A stretch of DNA of 64,000 nucleotides from Alphaproteobacteria bacterium. Its GTDB lineage: Bacteria > Pseudomonadota > Alphaproteobacteria > Reyranellales > Reyranellaceae. The stretch is from NCBI GenBank assembly GCA_017307275.1, contig JAFKFK010000009.1, positions 62,001 to 126,000 of the forward strand, written 5' to 3'. Made by a program: the position numbers and the translations under genes. Positions 10,635 through 21,942 of this stretch are shown in pieces (the stretch's first letter is position 1; each line of letters starts with the position of its first letter). Under the pieces are notes generated by a model. It did no database searches. It was not told where the DNA came from and saw nothing but the letters and a program-made list of their open reading frames with translations.

Positions 10635-10662
10635 CCTGCCGAGCAGCGCTCCGACGACCGGG

Positions 10663-11367
10663 TCACTTCAACGTCGTCGTCGTGGCCACCCACTTGTCGC
10701 CCTGCCTGGCATAACGCACGCGCCGGCGTTCGTTGCCCTGATCGCCGGACTTGAGACATGTAGCCGTGAGTGCCGAGGCGCTTTCCCAGGTGAGCTGGCA
10801 CTCGCCCAGACCGCAGGGAATCGTCGTCTCGATCTCGGCCTTCACGCCATCTTCGGTGAGCCGCAGGATGGCGAGATTGTCCTTGCCGTTCAGCAGATCG
10901 CAGGCGCCATAGGCAAAGCGCGCCTTGTCCGGCGACCAGACCGGCGGACCGGGAATGTCGATCAGCTTGCCGGTCTTGCGCATCACCAACGTGAAGAGGT
11001 GATCCTCGTAGAACACGGTGCGAACGAGGTGGAACGCACCGTTCTCGTCGTAGTGCTGATAGACGTAGAAATACATCTCGTCGCCGAACGGACAGTCGGT
11101 GAGCGTCACCACCTTGCCGCCCGTGACGGCGATATAGAGCTTGTCCAGGTTCCGCCAGACGTCGCGGTTGTTCACCCAGCGCGTCTTCTCCTCGGCCCAG
11201 TTCTTCTGGTTGGCGGGCGGCGTGTGGCTGGCCCAATCCCGCCAGGCCTCGACCTCGTTCCAGTTCTTGGGCACGCAGGTCGGCGGCAGCCTGCCCGTAT
11301 CGTCGGCCAGCGCGAGACCGGGCAACAACAGCGCAACGGCGAAAAGACAGAACCAGCGGATCGACAT
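10663..11367 (-). CDS. Exported protein of unknown function
   Basis: 234 residues with a clear signal peptide (residues 1-21, MSIRWFCLFAVALLLPGLALA). The mature part is rich in Trp, Asp and Thr and has four or five cysteines (near VPPTCVP, LTDCPFGDEM, YGACDLLNG, TIPCGLGECQL and ATCLKSGD) that could form disulfides in the periplasm. I recognise no family. It is the last gene of a minus-strand group that starts with the GNAT at 12188, nine bases after the Rrf2 gene. Confidence 0.75.
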   Translation of the reverse strand: MSIRWFCLFAVALLLPGLALADDTGRLPPTCVPKNWNEVEAWRDWASHTPPANQKNWAEEKTRWVNNRDVWRNLDKLYIAVTGGKVVTLTDCPFGDEMYFYVYQHYDENGAFHLVRTVFYEDHLFTLVMRKTGKLIDIPGPPVWSPDKARFAYGACDLLNGKDNLAILRLTEDGVKAEIETTIPCGLGECQLTWESASALTATCLKSGDQGNERRRVRYARQGDKWVATTTTLK

Positions 11368-11376
11368 TCCACCCTC

Positions 11377-11772
11377 TTACATCGGGTGCTTCAGCATAGT
11401 CTCGAGGCTCACCGAACGCAGCGTCGCTTCGGCGATCTCGTCGATCTCCGTCAGCACACGCTGCAACGCGCCGCCGATCTCGGTGTCTTCACCAGGCTCC
11501 TTCGCGCGGCTGCCGGGGGCCGGCTCGAACAGGGCCACGATATCCATCAGAGTCGTGCGACGGCGGTTGCCGATGAAGCGGTAGCCGCCGGCCGCACCGC
11601 GCCCGCCCTGCACCAGCCCCGCCGTCGCCAGCGTGCGCAGGACCTTGGCGAGGTGGTGTGACGAGACGCCGAAGCGCTCCGCGAGATCGGCGGCCGAGAG
11701 CGTGCGTTCGGGATCGCGTGCCAATTCGAGCGTCGCATAGAGGCCGAGCCGTGTTGCCGTCTGCAGTTTCAC
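11377..11772 (-). CDS. Rrf2-family transcriptional regulator lacking the cluster cysteines
   Basis: 131 residues. The N-terminal winged helix (TRLGLYATLELARDPERTL, then ADLAERFGVSSHHLAKVLRTL) and the GGYRF wing are typical of Rrf2 proteins such as NsrR and IscR. The protein contains no cysteine at all, so it cannot bind an Fe-S cluster by the usual three Cys and probably senses something else. The start is GTG at 11772, overlapping the stop of the upstream GNAT gene. Its target may be the adjacent box genes or its own operon; this is inferred from position only. Confidence 0.85.
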   Translation of the reverse strand: MKLQTATRLGLYATLELARDPERTLSAADLAERFGVSSHHLAKVLRTLATAGLVQGGRGAAGGYRFIGNRRRTTLMDIVALFEPAPGSRAKEPGEDTEIGGALQRVLTEIDEIAEATLRSVSLETMLKHPM

Positions 11773-12188
11773 GGCAGTTCCATATCGAGCTGCAGGGATG
11801 GCCCGGCGACCATGCCCTGTGCACGGAAGAAGGAGAGGATCAGATGATCCTTGCGATCGACCAGGGTGCGCAGCCGCGTGACGCCCGCCTGCTGAAAGCG
11901 CGCCGCCAGAGCGTCGAACAATGCAGTACCCACGCCCTTCAGCCGGATCTGCGGATCGACCTGGATTGCGAACACCCAGCCAGCCGCCGGCTGGCCGAAT
12001 TCCCAGGCCCGGATCTCGCCGGCGATGAAACCCGCCAGGTCTCCGCGATCGGTCTCCGCCACTAGGAAGTGCCGCTCGGGGGCCAGCATGTCCTGCCAGT
12101 AGGTCGGCTTGGAGAGGCCGGTCAGCCGCTCGTCCAGAGCGGAAATTGCCGACAGATCAGAGGCTTGAGCAGGACGGATCGCAACCAT
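11769..12188 (-). CDS. GNAT-family N-acetyltransferase
   Basis: 139 residues from the ATG at 12188 (MVAIRPAQASDL). A TTG at 12218 would add ten residues. The acetyl-CoA loop appears as VDPQIRLKGVGTALFDAL, preceded by the beta-strand AGWVFAIQV. The substrate is unknown. It is the first gene of the GNAT-Rrf2-exported protein group and is divergent from boxC, with a palindrome in the gap. Confidence 0.82.
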   Translation of the reverse strand: MVAIRPAQASDLSAISALDERLTGLSKPTYWQDMLAPERHFLVAETDRGDLAGFIAGEIRAWEFGQPAAGWVFAIQVDPQIRLKGVGTALFDALAARFQQAGVTRLRTLVDRKDHLILSFFRAQGMVAGPSLQLDMELP

Positions 12189-12232
12189 ATCTGGGGAACA
12201 AGAATGCTCTTGCGGCAAGGAAAGTAAATAGG

Positions 12233-12258
12233 TATTTCAGTACCGAATTACAGAAATA
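12233..12258. promoter_or_regulatory. Operator-like palindrome upstream of boxC
   Basis: TATTTCAGTA (12233-12242) and TACAGAAATA (12249-12258) form a 26-bp inverted repeat with 9 of 10 arm positions paired. It ends ten bases before the boxC ATG and lies between boxC and the divergent GNAT-Rrf2 genes. It could be an operator for the Rrf2 protein or another regulator of benzoate degradation. Confidence 0.5.
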
Positions 12259-12267
12259 GGGAACGCC

Positions 12268-13932
12268 ATGGCCGAAACTGCGCCCATCGATTTCCGGACC
12301 GAGCCCAGCCGCTATCGCCACTGGAAGCTCGCCCTCGAAAACGGCGTTGCCTACCTCACCATGGACGTGAACGAGGATGGCGGGCTGAAGCCCGGCTACA
12401 AGCTGAAGCTCAACTCCTACGATCTCGGCGTCGACATCGAACTGGCCGATGCCGTGCAGCGCCTCCGCTTCGAGCATCCCGAGATCGGCGCCGTCGTCAT
12501 CCGCTCCCAGCGCGACCGCATCTTCTGCTCCGGCGCCAACATCAACATGCTTGGCCTCTCCACCCACGACCACAAGGTGAACTTCTGCAAGTTCACCAAC
12601 GAGACGCGGCTCGCCATCGAGGATGCCAGCACGCATTCCGGCCAGACCTACATCTGCTCCATCAACGGCATTGCGGCGGGCGGCGGCTACGAGCTGGCGC
12701 TGGCCTGCGAACAGATCCTGCTGGCCGACGATGGTTCGAGCGCGGTGTCCCTGCCCGAGCTGCCGCTGCTGGCCGTGTTGCCGGGCACCGGCGGCCTGAC
12801 CCGCCTGGTCGACAAGCGCCTGGTGCGCCGCGACCACGCCGACTTCTTCTGCACCACGGCGGAAGGCCTGCGCGGCAAGCGCGCCAAGGAATGGCGGCTG
12901 GTCGACCGGCTGGTACCGCCCTCCAAGCTGGTCGATGAAACGAAGAAGACGGCCGAAGACGTCGCCGCCAAATCGGCCCGTCCCAAGGATGCCAAGGGCA
13001 TCGCCCTGCCCGCCGTCGAACGCAGCATCGAAGGCGACACGATCCGTTACGGCCATCTCACCGTCGAGATCGATCGCGAGGGCCGTTCGGCCAAGCTGCG
13101 CGTCAACGGTCCCGCCGCCGCGCCGCCCGCCGATGCCGCCGCGATCCACGCCCAGGGCGCTGCCTTCTGGCCGCTGGCACTGGCCCGCGACCTCGACGAT
13201 GCGATGATGCATCTGCGCCTCAACGAGACCGAGATCGGTACCTGGGTGCTGCAGAGCCAGGGCGATGCGACGCTGGTCGAAGCCTACGACGCACTGCTGG
13301 CCAAGGAGGCGTCGAACTGGCTGGTGCGCGAGATCGTGCTCTACTGGAAGCGCACCCTGAAGCGGCTGGACGTCAGCTCGCGCAGCCTGATCGCGCTGGT
13401 CGAGCCCGGTTCCTGCTTCGCGGGCACCCTGTTCGAACTCGTGCTGGCGGCCGACCGCTCCTACATGCTGGACGGCGTGTTCGACGGCTCCAACCTGCCT
13501 ACCGCCACGATCCGGCTCACCTCGATGAACTTCGGCCCCTACCCGATGGGCAACGGCCTGACGCGGCTCGCGACGCGCTTCCTGGCCGAACCTGCCCACG
13601 TCGACGAACTCAAAGGCGAGATCGGCGAGGCATTGGACGCCGAGGCCGCCGACGAGGCCGGTCTCGTCACCTTCACGCCCGACGATATCGACTGGGAGGA
13701 CGAAGTGCGGCTGGCCGTCGAGGAGCGCGCCGGATTCTCGCCCGACGGGCTGATCGGCATGGAAGCGAACCTGCGCTTCCCCGGCCCCGAGACGATGGAA
13801 ACCAAGATCTTCGCCCGCCTCTCGGCCTGGCAGAACTGGATCTTCCAGCGACCCAACGCCACCGGCCCCGAGGGCGCGCTGAAACTCTACGGCACCGGCA
13901 AGCAGAGCAAGTACGACCGCAAGCGCGCCTGA
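12268..13932 (+). CDS. boxC: Benzoyl-CoA-dihydrodiol lyase (2,3-epoxybenzoyl-CoA ring-opening enzyme)
   Basis: 554 residues, the size of BoxC, which is much larger than ordinary crotonase-fold enzymes. Motifs are FCSGANINMLG (oxyanion hole, about 90-100), NGIAAGGGYELALACEQ (about 132-148), LPELPLLAVLPGTGGLTR and a second half ending with LKLYGTGKQSKYDRKRA. BoxC hydrolytically opens 2,3-epoxybenzoyl-CoA and releases formate, giving a dihydroadipyl-CoA semialdehyde. It is followed 23 bases later by boxB, its pathway partner. Confidence 0.95.
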   Translation: MAETAPIDFRTEPSRYRHWKLALENGVAYLTMDVNEDGGLKPGYKLKLNSYDLGVDIELADAVQRLRFEHPEIGAVVIRSQRDRIFCSGANINMLGLSTHDHKVNFCKFTNETRLAIEDASTHSGQTYICSINGIAAGGGYELALACEQILLADDGSSAVSLPELPLLAVLPGTGGLTRLVDKRLVRRDHADFFCTTAEGLRGKRAKEWRLVDRLVPPSKLVDETKKTAEDVAAKSARPKDAKGIALPAVERSIEGDTIRYGHLTVEIDREGRSAKLRVNGPAAAPPADAAAIHAQGAAFWPLALARDLDDAMMHLRLNETEIGTWVLQSQGDATLVEAYDALLAKEASNWLVREIVLYWKRTLKRLDVSSRSLIALVEPGSCFAGTLFELVLAADRSYMLDGVFDGSNLPTATIRLTSMNFGPYPMGNGLTRLATRFLAEPAHVDELKGEIGEALDAEAADEAGLVTFTPDDIDWEDEVRLAVEERAGFSPDGLIGMEANLRFPGPETMETKIFARLSAWQNWIFQRPNATGPEGALKLYGTGKQSKYDRKRA

Positions 13933-13955
13933 ATCACGCGCGCAAGGAGGAACCC

Positions 13956-15374
<1,419 letters not shown>

Positions 15375-15454
15375 GGACTGTCTTCCGGACGACGCCCAAG
15401 CTTCATCTTCCGGTCAACGTTCCTCAAGACTCCGGTTGCTACGACTCCTTCGAG

Positions 15455-15474
15455 GCGGCGGCGTGTCGCCGCCC
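15455..15474 (+). other. GC-rich hairpin downstream of boxB
   Basis: GGCGGCG (15455-15461) pairs with CGCCGCC (15468-15474) around a six-base loop; flanking TCG and CGA can extend it past one bulge. It sits in the 118-base gap after boxB and 18 bases before the acidic small gene. No T-run follows, so it may act as a stabiliser or weak terminator. The rest of the gap shows nothing clear. Confidence 0.35.
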
Positions 15475-15492
15475 GAGTGAAGGGGTAGCAGC

Positions 15493-15942
15493 ATGGAAAA
15501 CAAGGCTCTCTCGGATTCGGTCGCCGGCATCTTCCGGCTGCGGAGGGACGACCCGCACATGACCGACAGTGTCATCGTCGACGTGCACGACGAGGCTTAT
15601 ACGACCCTCACCACCGTCGAGGTCCGCAGCGGCGCCGTCGTTTTGCATTGCCTCGCATCCTTGGACCACCTCGAGGAAGAAGACACCGAAGAGGACGAGG
15701 ACACAGACGAGGCTTCTGAAGAGTCCGACGAAGAAGATGATGAAGAAGAGGACGACGACGAAGATGAGGACGAGGAAGAAGACGAGGACGAAGGGAGCCA
15801 AGACACTCCCGTGGGCAAGACCTACACCGTCGCCAGCGGCAACAGCGTGACCGTGCGGGCGATTGCCGTTCGACTGGAACCGCTCGGCCTGGAAACAGCC
15901 GAAGGCACTTATCGCGTACAGATGATGCGGTCGGCCGACTAA
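15493..15942 (+). CDS. Extremely acidic small protein with Asp/Glu run, unknown function
   Basis: 149 residues. The N-terminal part (1-57) and the C-terminal part (about 107-149) look like short beta-rich segments. Between them, about residues 60-105 are almost only Glu, Asp, Ser and Thr. AAGGGG seven bases before the ATG gives a plausible ribosome-binding site, and the flanking segments read like normal protein, so I take the frame as real. The complementary strand of the run reads as poly-serine, which is surely a shadow. Such acidic stretches can bind metal ions or basic proteins. No family is recognised. It lies between boxB and the benzoate-CoA-ligase-like gene. Confidence 0.6.
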   Translation: MENKALSDSVAGIFRLRRDDPHMTDSVIVDVHDEAYTTLTTVEVRSGAVVLHCLASLDHLEEEDTEEDEDTDEASEESDEEDDEEEDDDEDEDEEEDEDEGSQDTPVGKTYTVASGNSVTVRAIAVRLEPLGLETAEGTYRVQMMRSAD

Positions 15943-16001
15943 TAGTCCGGCAGAGCGGACCTGCCCCATTTCTGCCGGAATCCGCTCTTTTGCACAGGAA
16001 A

Positions 16002-16041
16002 CTTTCTCTGTGGCCCGAACGTTATCGGGTCACAGAGAAAG
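16002..16041 (+). promoter_or_regulatory. Long hairpin overlapping the ribosome-binding site of the 16053 gene
   Basis: CTTTCTCTGTG (16002-16012) pairs perfectly with CACAGAGAAAG (16031-16041). After one G-T mismatch or wobble the stem continues with CCCGA/TCGGG (16014-16018 with 16025-16029), leaving a six-base loop. The Shine-Dalgarno AGGAG (16040-16044) begins inside the right arm, nine bases before the ATG. It could be an operator in DNA or a translation-blocking fold in RNA. Confidence 0.55.
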
Positions 16042-16052
16042 GAGATCAGGTA

Positions 16053-16409
16053 ATGCGCAAGCTCAGCATTGCCATCGTGCTCGGCAGCGTCCTCGTGGCG
16101 GCGCCGTTTTCTGCCGCGATGAGCCAGAGTAGCAATCCCGAGTACACGGTGTTCATCGACCGCAGCGGCAACAAGCCGTTGACCGCCAGCGCGAAGGATA
16201 CAGTTCGCAAGGCCATCACCGCGTCGAAGTCGCGGACGATCCAGATCGAGGGCCGCGCCGACTATGCCGACGCCGTGAAGAACGAACTTGTGCTTCAGGG
16301 CGTATCGCCCGACCGGATCAGCGTTCGCCCTGTCGTGGCCAAGCCTCTGCAGAAGGTCGGCGACGGCATGAGCGATCCGACTGACCGTAAGGTTGTCATC
16401 AGCTTCTAG
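16053..16409 (+). CDS. Small exported protein with OmpA-like peptidoglycan-domain resemblance
   Basis: 118 residues from the ATG at 16053, preceded by AGGAG. Residues 1-25 are a signal peptide (hydrophobic core IAIVLGSVLVAAPFSAA). The mature part has the flow of a shortened OmpA C-terminal domain: YTVFIDRSGNKPLTASAKDTVRKAI, then IQIEGRADYADAVKNELVLQGV and a final DRKVVISF. The similarity is by eye only. It is likely periplasmic. Hairpins lie on both sides, so it may be controlled apart from the box genes. Confidence 0.7.
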   Translation: MRKLSIAIVLGSVLVAAPFSAAMSQSSNPEYTVFIDRSGNKPLTASAKDTVRKAITASKSRTIQIEGRADYADAVKNELVLQGVSPDRISVRPVVAKPLQKVGDGMSDPTDRKVVISF

Positions 16410-16421
16410 CTGCAAGGCAAG

Positions 16422-16465
16422 AAATGCCGGGCGCTGCCAATACACTGACAGCGCCCGTAGCATTT
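16422..16465 (+). terminator. Two-part hairpin after the exported protein gene
   Basis: Outer arms AAATGC (16422-16427) and GCATTT (16460-16465) and inner arms GGGCGCTG (16429-16436) and CAGCGCCC (16449-16456) pair perfectly, with a 12-base loop. It lies 13 bases after the stop codon and ends in TTT, so partial termination before the ligase gene is plausible. Confidence 0.5.
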
Positions 16466-16515
16466 GGACAAATCAGCGTCTCGCCATCGGGCCGCCAATT
16501 GGGCTACAGGAAGGC

Positions 16516-18075
16516 ATGGCTCTTCCTCCTGGCATCGCCTTCTCGCCCGACCACAAGGTCTCCCTGCCCTCGAGGTTCAACGTCGCTGTGCCGTTCATCG
16601 ACCGGCATCTTGGCGAGGGCCGCGGCGCCAAGGCCGCGATCAGGACGCGCCAGGAAAGCGTGACCTATGCAGAGCTGGCCGAACGGGTGAACCGCGCCGG
16701 CAATGCGCTGCTGGCGGCAGGACTCGTGCCGAGCGACCGACTGCTGATGGTGGTGAAGGACTGCCCGGCTTTCTTCTATCTGTTCTGGGGAGCCATCAAG
16801 GCCGGCATCGTGCCGGTGCCCCCCAATACGCTGCTGCGCGCCGACGACTATGCTTACATGGGCGAGGACTCGGGCTGCGGGCTCGTCGTTTATTCGAGCG
16901 AGTTCGCCGGCGAGATCGAGCCGGCGTTGAAGCAGCTCGGCACCAAGTCGCCTCGCGCAATGACCGTCGATGCCTTTATCGCGGAGATGGCCAAGGTGTC
17001 GCCGGCGCTCGACGCACGTCCTGCAGCGCCAACCGATGACTGCTTCTGGCTCTACTCCTCCGGCTCGACCGGCCGCCCCAAGGGCGCCGTCCACGCCCAA
17101 CGCGACATGGTTGTGACCAGCGAACTCTACGGCGTGCGTGTGCTGGGCGTCACCGAACAGGACATCTGCTACTCTGCCGCCAAGCTCTTCTTCGCCTACG
17201 GCCAGGGCAATGCCATGACCTTTCCGCTCTGGGTCGGCGGCACGGCGGTGCTCGACGACAGGCGCCCGACGCCGGACACGACCTTCGAGATGATCGAGGG
17301 CTTCAAGCCGACCATCTACTACGGCGTGCCCACGCTCTATGCCGCCCAGCTCGCCGCGCTGGAGAACACATCACGCGATCTTTCCTCGGTGCGCGCCTGT
17401 GTCTCGGCGGGCGAGGCGCTGCCCGCCGACATGTTCCGCCGCTGGCAGGAGAAGACCGGCACGGTGATCCTGGATGGGATCGGCTCGACCGAGGCGCTGC
17501 ACATCTTCGTCGGCAACCGGCTGAGCGACTATCGTCCGGGCACCAGCGGCAAGCCCGTGCCCGGCTACGACGTGCGCATCCTCGACGAGAACGGCGCCGC
17601 CGTCGCGCAGGGCGAGAGCGGACGTCTGTGGATCCGCTCCGAATCGACCGCGAAGTACTACTGGAACAAGCCGGAGAAGACCGCCGAGACCATGGTCGAC
17701 GGCTGGCTGAACACTGGCGACACCTACCGGCAGGACGATGCTGGTTTCTTCATCTACGAAGGCCGCAGCGACGACATGCTGAAAGTCGGCGGCATCTGGT
17801 GCTCGCCAGTCGAGATAGAGAATTGCCTGGTGGGGCATCCGGCCGTGCTCGAAGCCGCCGTCGTCGGCCATGCCGACGACGAAGCGCTGATCAAGCCCAA
17901 AGCCATCGTGGTGTTGAAGCAGCCCGGATCCGGCAGCGCCGGTCTCACCGATGAGCTGATGGCACACTGCAAGAAAACGCTGGCACCCTACAAGTATCCG
18001 CGCTGGGTTGAATACGTTCCGGAGCTGCCGAAGACGGCGACCGGCAAGATCCAGCGCTTCAAGCTCAGGTCGTAG
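16516..18075 (+). CDS. Benzoate-CoA ligase family protein
   Basis: 519 residues from the ATG at 16516, which has an AGGAAGG ahead of it; an upstream in-frame ATG at 16393 would overlap the previous gene. It belongs to the adenylate-forming enzymes: ATP loop YSSGSTGRPKGAVH (about 178-191), GSTEALHIF (A5 region), NTGDTYRQDD and the C-terminal catalytic lysine in TATGKIQRFKLR. The order boxC-boxB-ligase and the N-terminal NVAVPFIDRHLGEG support benzoate-CoA ligase, which starts the box pathway. Activity on other aromatic acids is possible. Confidence 0.85.
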   Translation: MALPPGIAFSPDHKVSLPSRFNVAVPFIDRHLGEGRGAKAAIRTRQESVTYAELAERVNRAGNALLAAGLVPSDRLLMVVKDCPAFFYLFWGAIKAGIVPVPPNTLLRADDYAYMGEDSGCGLVVYSSEFAGEIEPALKQLGTKSPRAMTVDAFIAEMAKVSPALDARPAAPTDDCFWLYSSGSTGRPKGAVHAQRDMVVTSELYGVRVLGVTEQDICYSAAKLFFAYGQGNAMTFPLWVGGTAVLDDRRPTPDTTFEMIEGFKPTIYYGVPTLYAAQLAALENTSRDLSSVRACVSAGEALPADMFRRWQEKTGTVILDGIGSTEALHIFVGNRLSDYRPGTSGKPVPGYDVRILDENGAAVAQGESGRLWIRSESTAKYYWNKPEKTAETMVDGWLNTGDTYRQDDAGFFIYEGRSDDMLKVGGIWCSPVEIENCLVGHPAVLEAAVVGHADDEALIKPKAIVVLKQPGSGSAGLTDELMAHCKKTLAPYKYPRWVEYVPELPKTATGKIQRFKLRS

Positions 18076-18088
18076 GACATCATCGGTG

Positions 18089-18697
18089 ATGATCCGTAGC
18101 TTCGAGGCGAAGGACCTCGAGGCCTGCTATGCGATCTCGCTGGCAACGGGCCTTGCAGGCGGCGATGCCTCGCACCTCTATCGCGATCCCCGCCTGATGG
18201 GGCACATCTACATCGCCCCCTATGCACTGCTGGAGCCGACCCTGACCTTCGTTGTCGAAGATCGTGATGGAGTCGCGGGCTTCGTCGCCGGCATCGCGGA
18301 TACCGCTGCCTGGGAGGACAGGCTGGAACGAGATTGGTGGCCGGCGCTACGCAAGACTTATGCCGACGTTTCAGATGCCCCATCGTCCCTAACGCCGGAC
18401 CAGCGGCGGATTCGCATGATCCACCACCCAGCGCGAACACCCGCGACAGTGGTCGCAAGATATCCAGCGCATCTTCATATGAATCTTCTGCCGCGCCTGC
18501 ACCGCCGCGGCATTGGCTCAAGGCTGTTCCAAACCTGGCACGCCGCCGTCACGCGTCGTGGCGCCGCGACATTTCATGTCGGCGTGAACAAAGAGAACAC
18601 GCGAGCGATTCCGTTCTGGCGGTCGCTGACCTTCAAAGAGCTGAGACTCGACGACGTGCCAGAAGGCCGCACGCTCTGGATGGGCCGTGACAACTGA
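18089..18697 (+). CDS. GNAT-family N-acetyltransferase
   Basis: 202 residues from the ATG at 18089 (a GTG lies one codon earlier). N-terminal MIRSFEAKDLEACYAISLATG and C-terminal HLHMNLLPRLHRRGIGSRLFQ (acetyl-CoA loop) followed by FHVGVNKENTRAIPFW are typical of a GNAT branch related to hyaluronidase/O-GlcNAcase-associated acetyltransferases. The substrate is unknown. It follows the ligase by 13 bases and may be the end of that transcript. Confidence 0.85.
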   Translation: MIRSFEAKDLEACYAISLATGLAGGDASHLYRDPRLMGHIYIAPYALLEPTLTFVVEDRDGVAGFVAGIADTAAWEDRLERDWWPALRKTYADVSDAPSSLTPDQRRIRMIHHPARTPATVVARYPAHLHMNLLPRLHRRGIGSRLFQTWHAAVTRRGAATFHVGVNKENTRAIPFWRSLTFKELRLDDVPEGRTLWMGRDN

Positions 18698-18777
18698 GCT
18701 GCACCGAGATCAACAAAACGTCATCCGCGGCAGCGCGCCACTTTTTTGACGAGCTCTGACGCAAGGGTCGGCCGCGC

Positions 18778-20607
<1,830 letters not shown>

Positions 20608-20679
20608 GCCGTTGTTGCTAGCAGGGTTTTCCGCTTCTATAGCGCCCAAGGAAATCGGGGTTCCACAGGGAGAACGAGC

Positions 20680-21867
20680 GTGAAAAGCAAATTGTTTGGC
20701 ACCGCAACAATTGCGGCGCTGGCGACCGTTGCCGCCGGCGCCCTGCCGGCGATGGCCCAGAGCCCGATCAAGATCGGCTTCGTCAGCACCTTCTCCGGCC
20801 CGCAGGCCGCGATCGGCGAGGACATGCGCCGCTCGGTCGAACTCGCCAAGGAGCATCTCGGCGGCAAGATGGGCGGCAAGCCCTTCGAGATCGTCTACGA
20901 GGACGACCAGTTCAAGCCGGACGTCGGCAAGCAAAAGTCCGAGAAGCTCGTCCAGCAGGACAAGGTGAACTTCGTCGCGGGCTACATCTGGTCGAACGTG
21001 CTGCTGGCCTCGCTCAAGACGGTGACAGACGAGGGCGACACGATCCTGATCTCGGCCAATGCCGGCCCCTCGCAGATCGCGGGCGACCTCTGCAACAAGA
21101 ACTTCTTCTCGACCTCGTGGCAGAACGACCAGACGCCGATGGCGATGGGCGAATACCTGCAGAGCAAGGGCGTGAAGAGCCTCTACCTGATGGCGGGCAA
21201 CTACGCGGCGGGCAAGGACATGCTCGCGGGCGTGAAGCGCACCTTCAAGGGCCAGATCATCGGTGAGGATCTCACCAAGTGGCCGGACCAGCTCGACTTC
21301 TCCGCCGAGCTCGCCAAGATCCGTGCTGCCAAGCCGGATGGTATCTTCATCTTCTATCCCGGCGCGCATGGCGTGCAGTTCCTGACGCAGTACGCTCAGG
21401 CGGGCCTCAAGGGCCAGATCCCGCTTTACCAGGTGTTCTCGATCGACGCGATCACGCTGCCGCTGCAGAAGGAGCTGGCGCTCGGCACCCTGGGTGCGCA
21501 GGAGTGGGTCAACGACCTGCCGAACGACGCCAACAAGAAGTACGTCGCCGACTTCAAGAAGAAGCACGGCGTCTATCCGTCCTACTACGGCGCCCAGAGC
21601 TACGACGCGATCATGCTGATCGCTTCCGCGGCCGAGGCCCTGAAGGGAGACGTCTCGAACAAGGACAAAGTCCGTGCGGAGATGAAGAAGGCGAACTTCA
21701 AGTCGGTGCGCGGCGACTTCAAGTACAACACCAACCAGTTCCCGATTCAGAACTTCTACATCCAGGAAGCCGTCAAGGATCCGGAAGGCATGATGACGGT
21801 GAAGACCATCGCCACAGCGATGAAGGATGCCAAGGATCCGTTCTACGAAAAGTGCCCGATGAAGTAG
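20680..21867 (+). CDS. Liv-type ABC transporter substrate-binding protein
   Basis: 395 residues starting at GTG 20680 with AGGGAGA in front. The signal peptide is about residues 1-26 ([18 protein letters not shown]). The mature protein begins with IKIGFVSTFSGPQAAIGED and contains YEDDQFKPDVGKQKSEKLV, the periplasmic-binding-protein type I (Leu/Ile/Val-binding) pattern. It captures the substrate for the permeases and ATPases downstream. Neighbouring benzoate genes make an aromatic acid a reasonable guess, but amino acids or amides are equally possible. Confidence 0.92.
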   Translation: MKSKLFGTATIAALATVAAGALPAMAQSPIKIGFVSTFSGPQAAIGEDMRRSVELAKEHLGGKMGGKPFEIVYEDDQFKPDVGKQKSEKLVQQDKVNFVAGYIWSNVLLASLKTVTDEGDTILISANAGPSQIAGDLCNKNFFSTSWQNDQTPMAMGEYLQSKGVKSLYLMAGNYAAGKDMLAGVKRTFKGQIIGEDLTKWPDQLDFSAELAKIRAAKPDGIFIFYPGAHGVQFLTQYAQAGLKGQIPLYQVFSIDAITLPLQKELALGTLGAQEWVNDLPNDANKKYVADFKKKHGVYPSYYGAQSYDAIMLIASAAEALKGDVSNKDKVRAEMKKANFKSVRGDFKYNTNQFPIQNFYIQEAVKDPEGMMTVKTIATAMKDAKDPFYEKCPMK

Positions 21868-21887
21868 AGCTGGCAGGACGATTGCGG

Positions 21888-21921
21888 ACGGGAGCGCGCA
21901 CGCCGCGCTCCCGTTTCGTTT
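21888..21921 (+). terminator. Attenuator/terminator hairpin between binding protein and permease genes
   Basis: ACGGGAGCGCG (21888-21898) pairs perfectly over 11 bp with CGCGCTCCCGT (21904-21914) around a five-base loop and is followed by TTTCGTTT. Placed between the binding-protein gene and the rest of the operon, it would let the binding protein be made in excess, as is usual for ABC systems. Confidence 0.7.
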
Positions 21922-21942
21922 GAAGGGGATGAGTTAGGGGAC

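Noticed and set aside
12157..13599. Open frame of 480 codons on the minus strand
   Set aside because: Antisense to boxC, which matches its family along the whole length.
15597..15818. Poly-serine protein on the minus strand
   Set aside because: It is the complement of the GAA/GAC-rich acidic stretch; the plus-strand frame has better flanking sequence and a ribosome-binding site.
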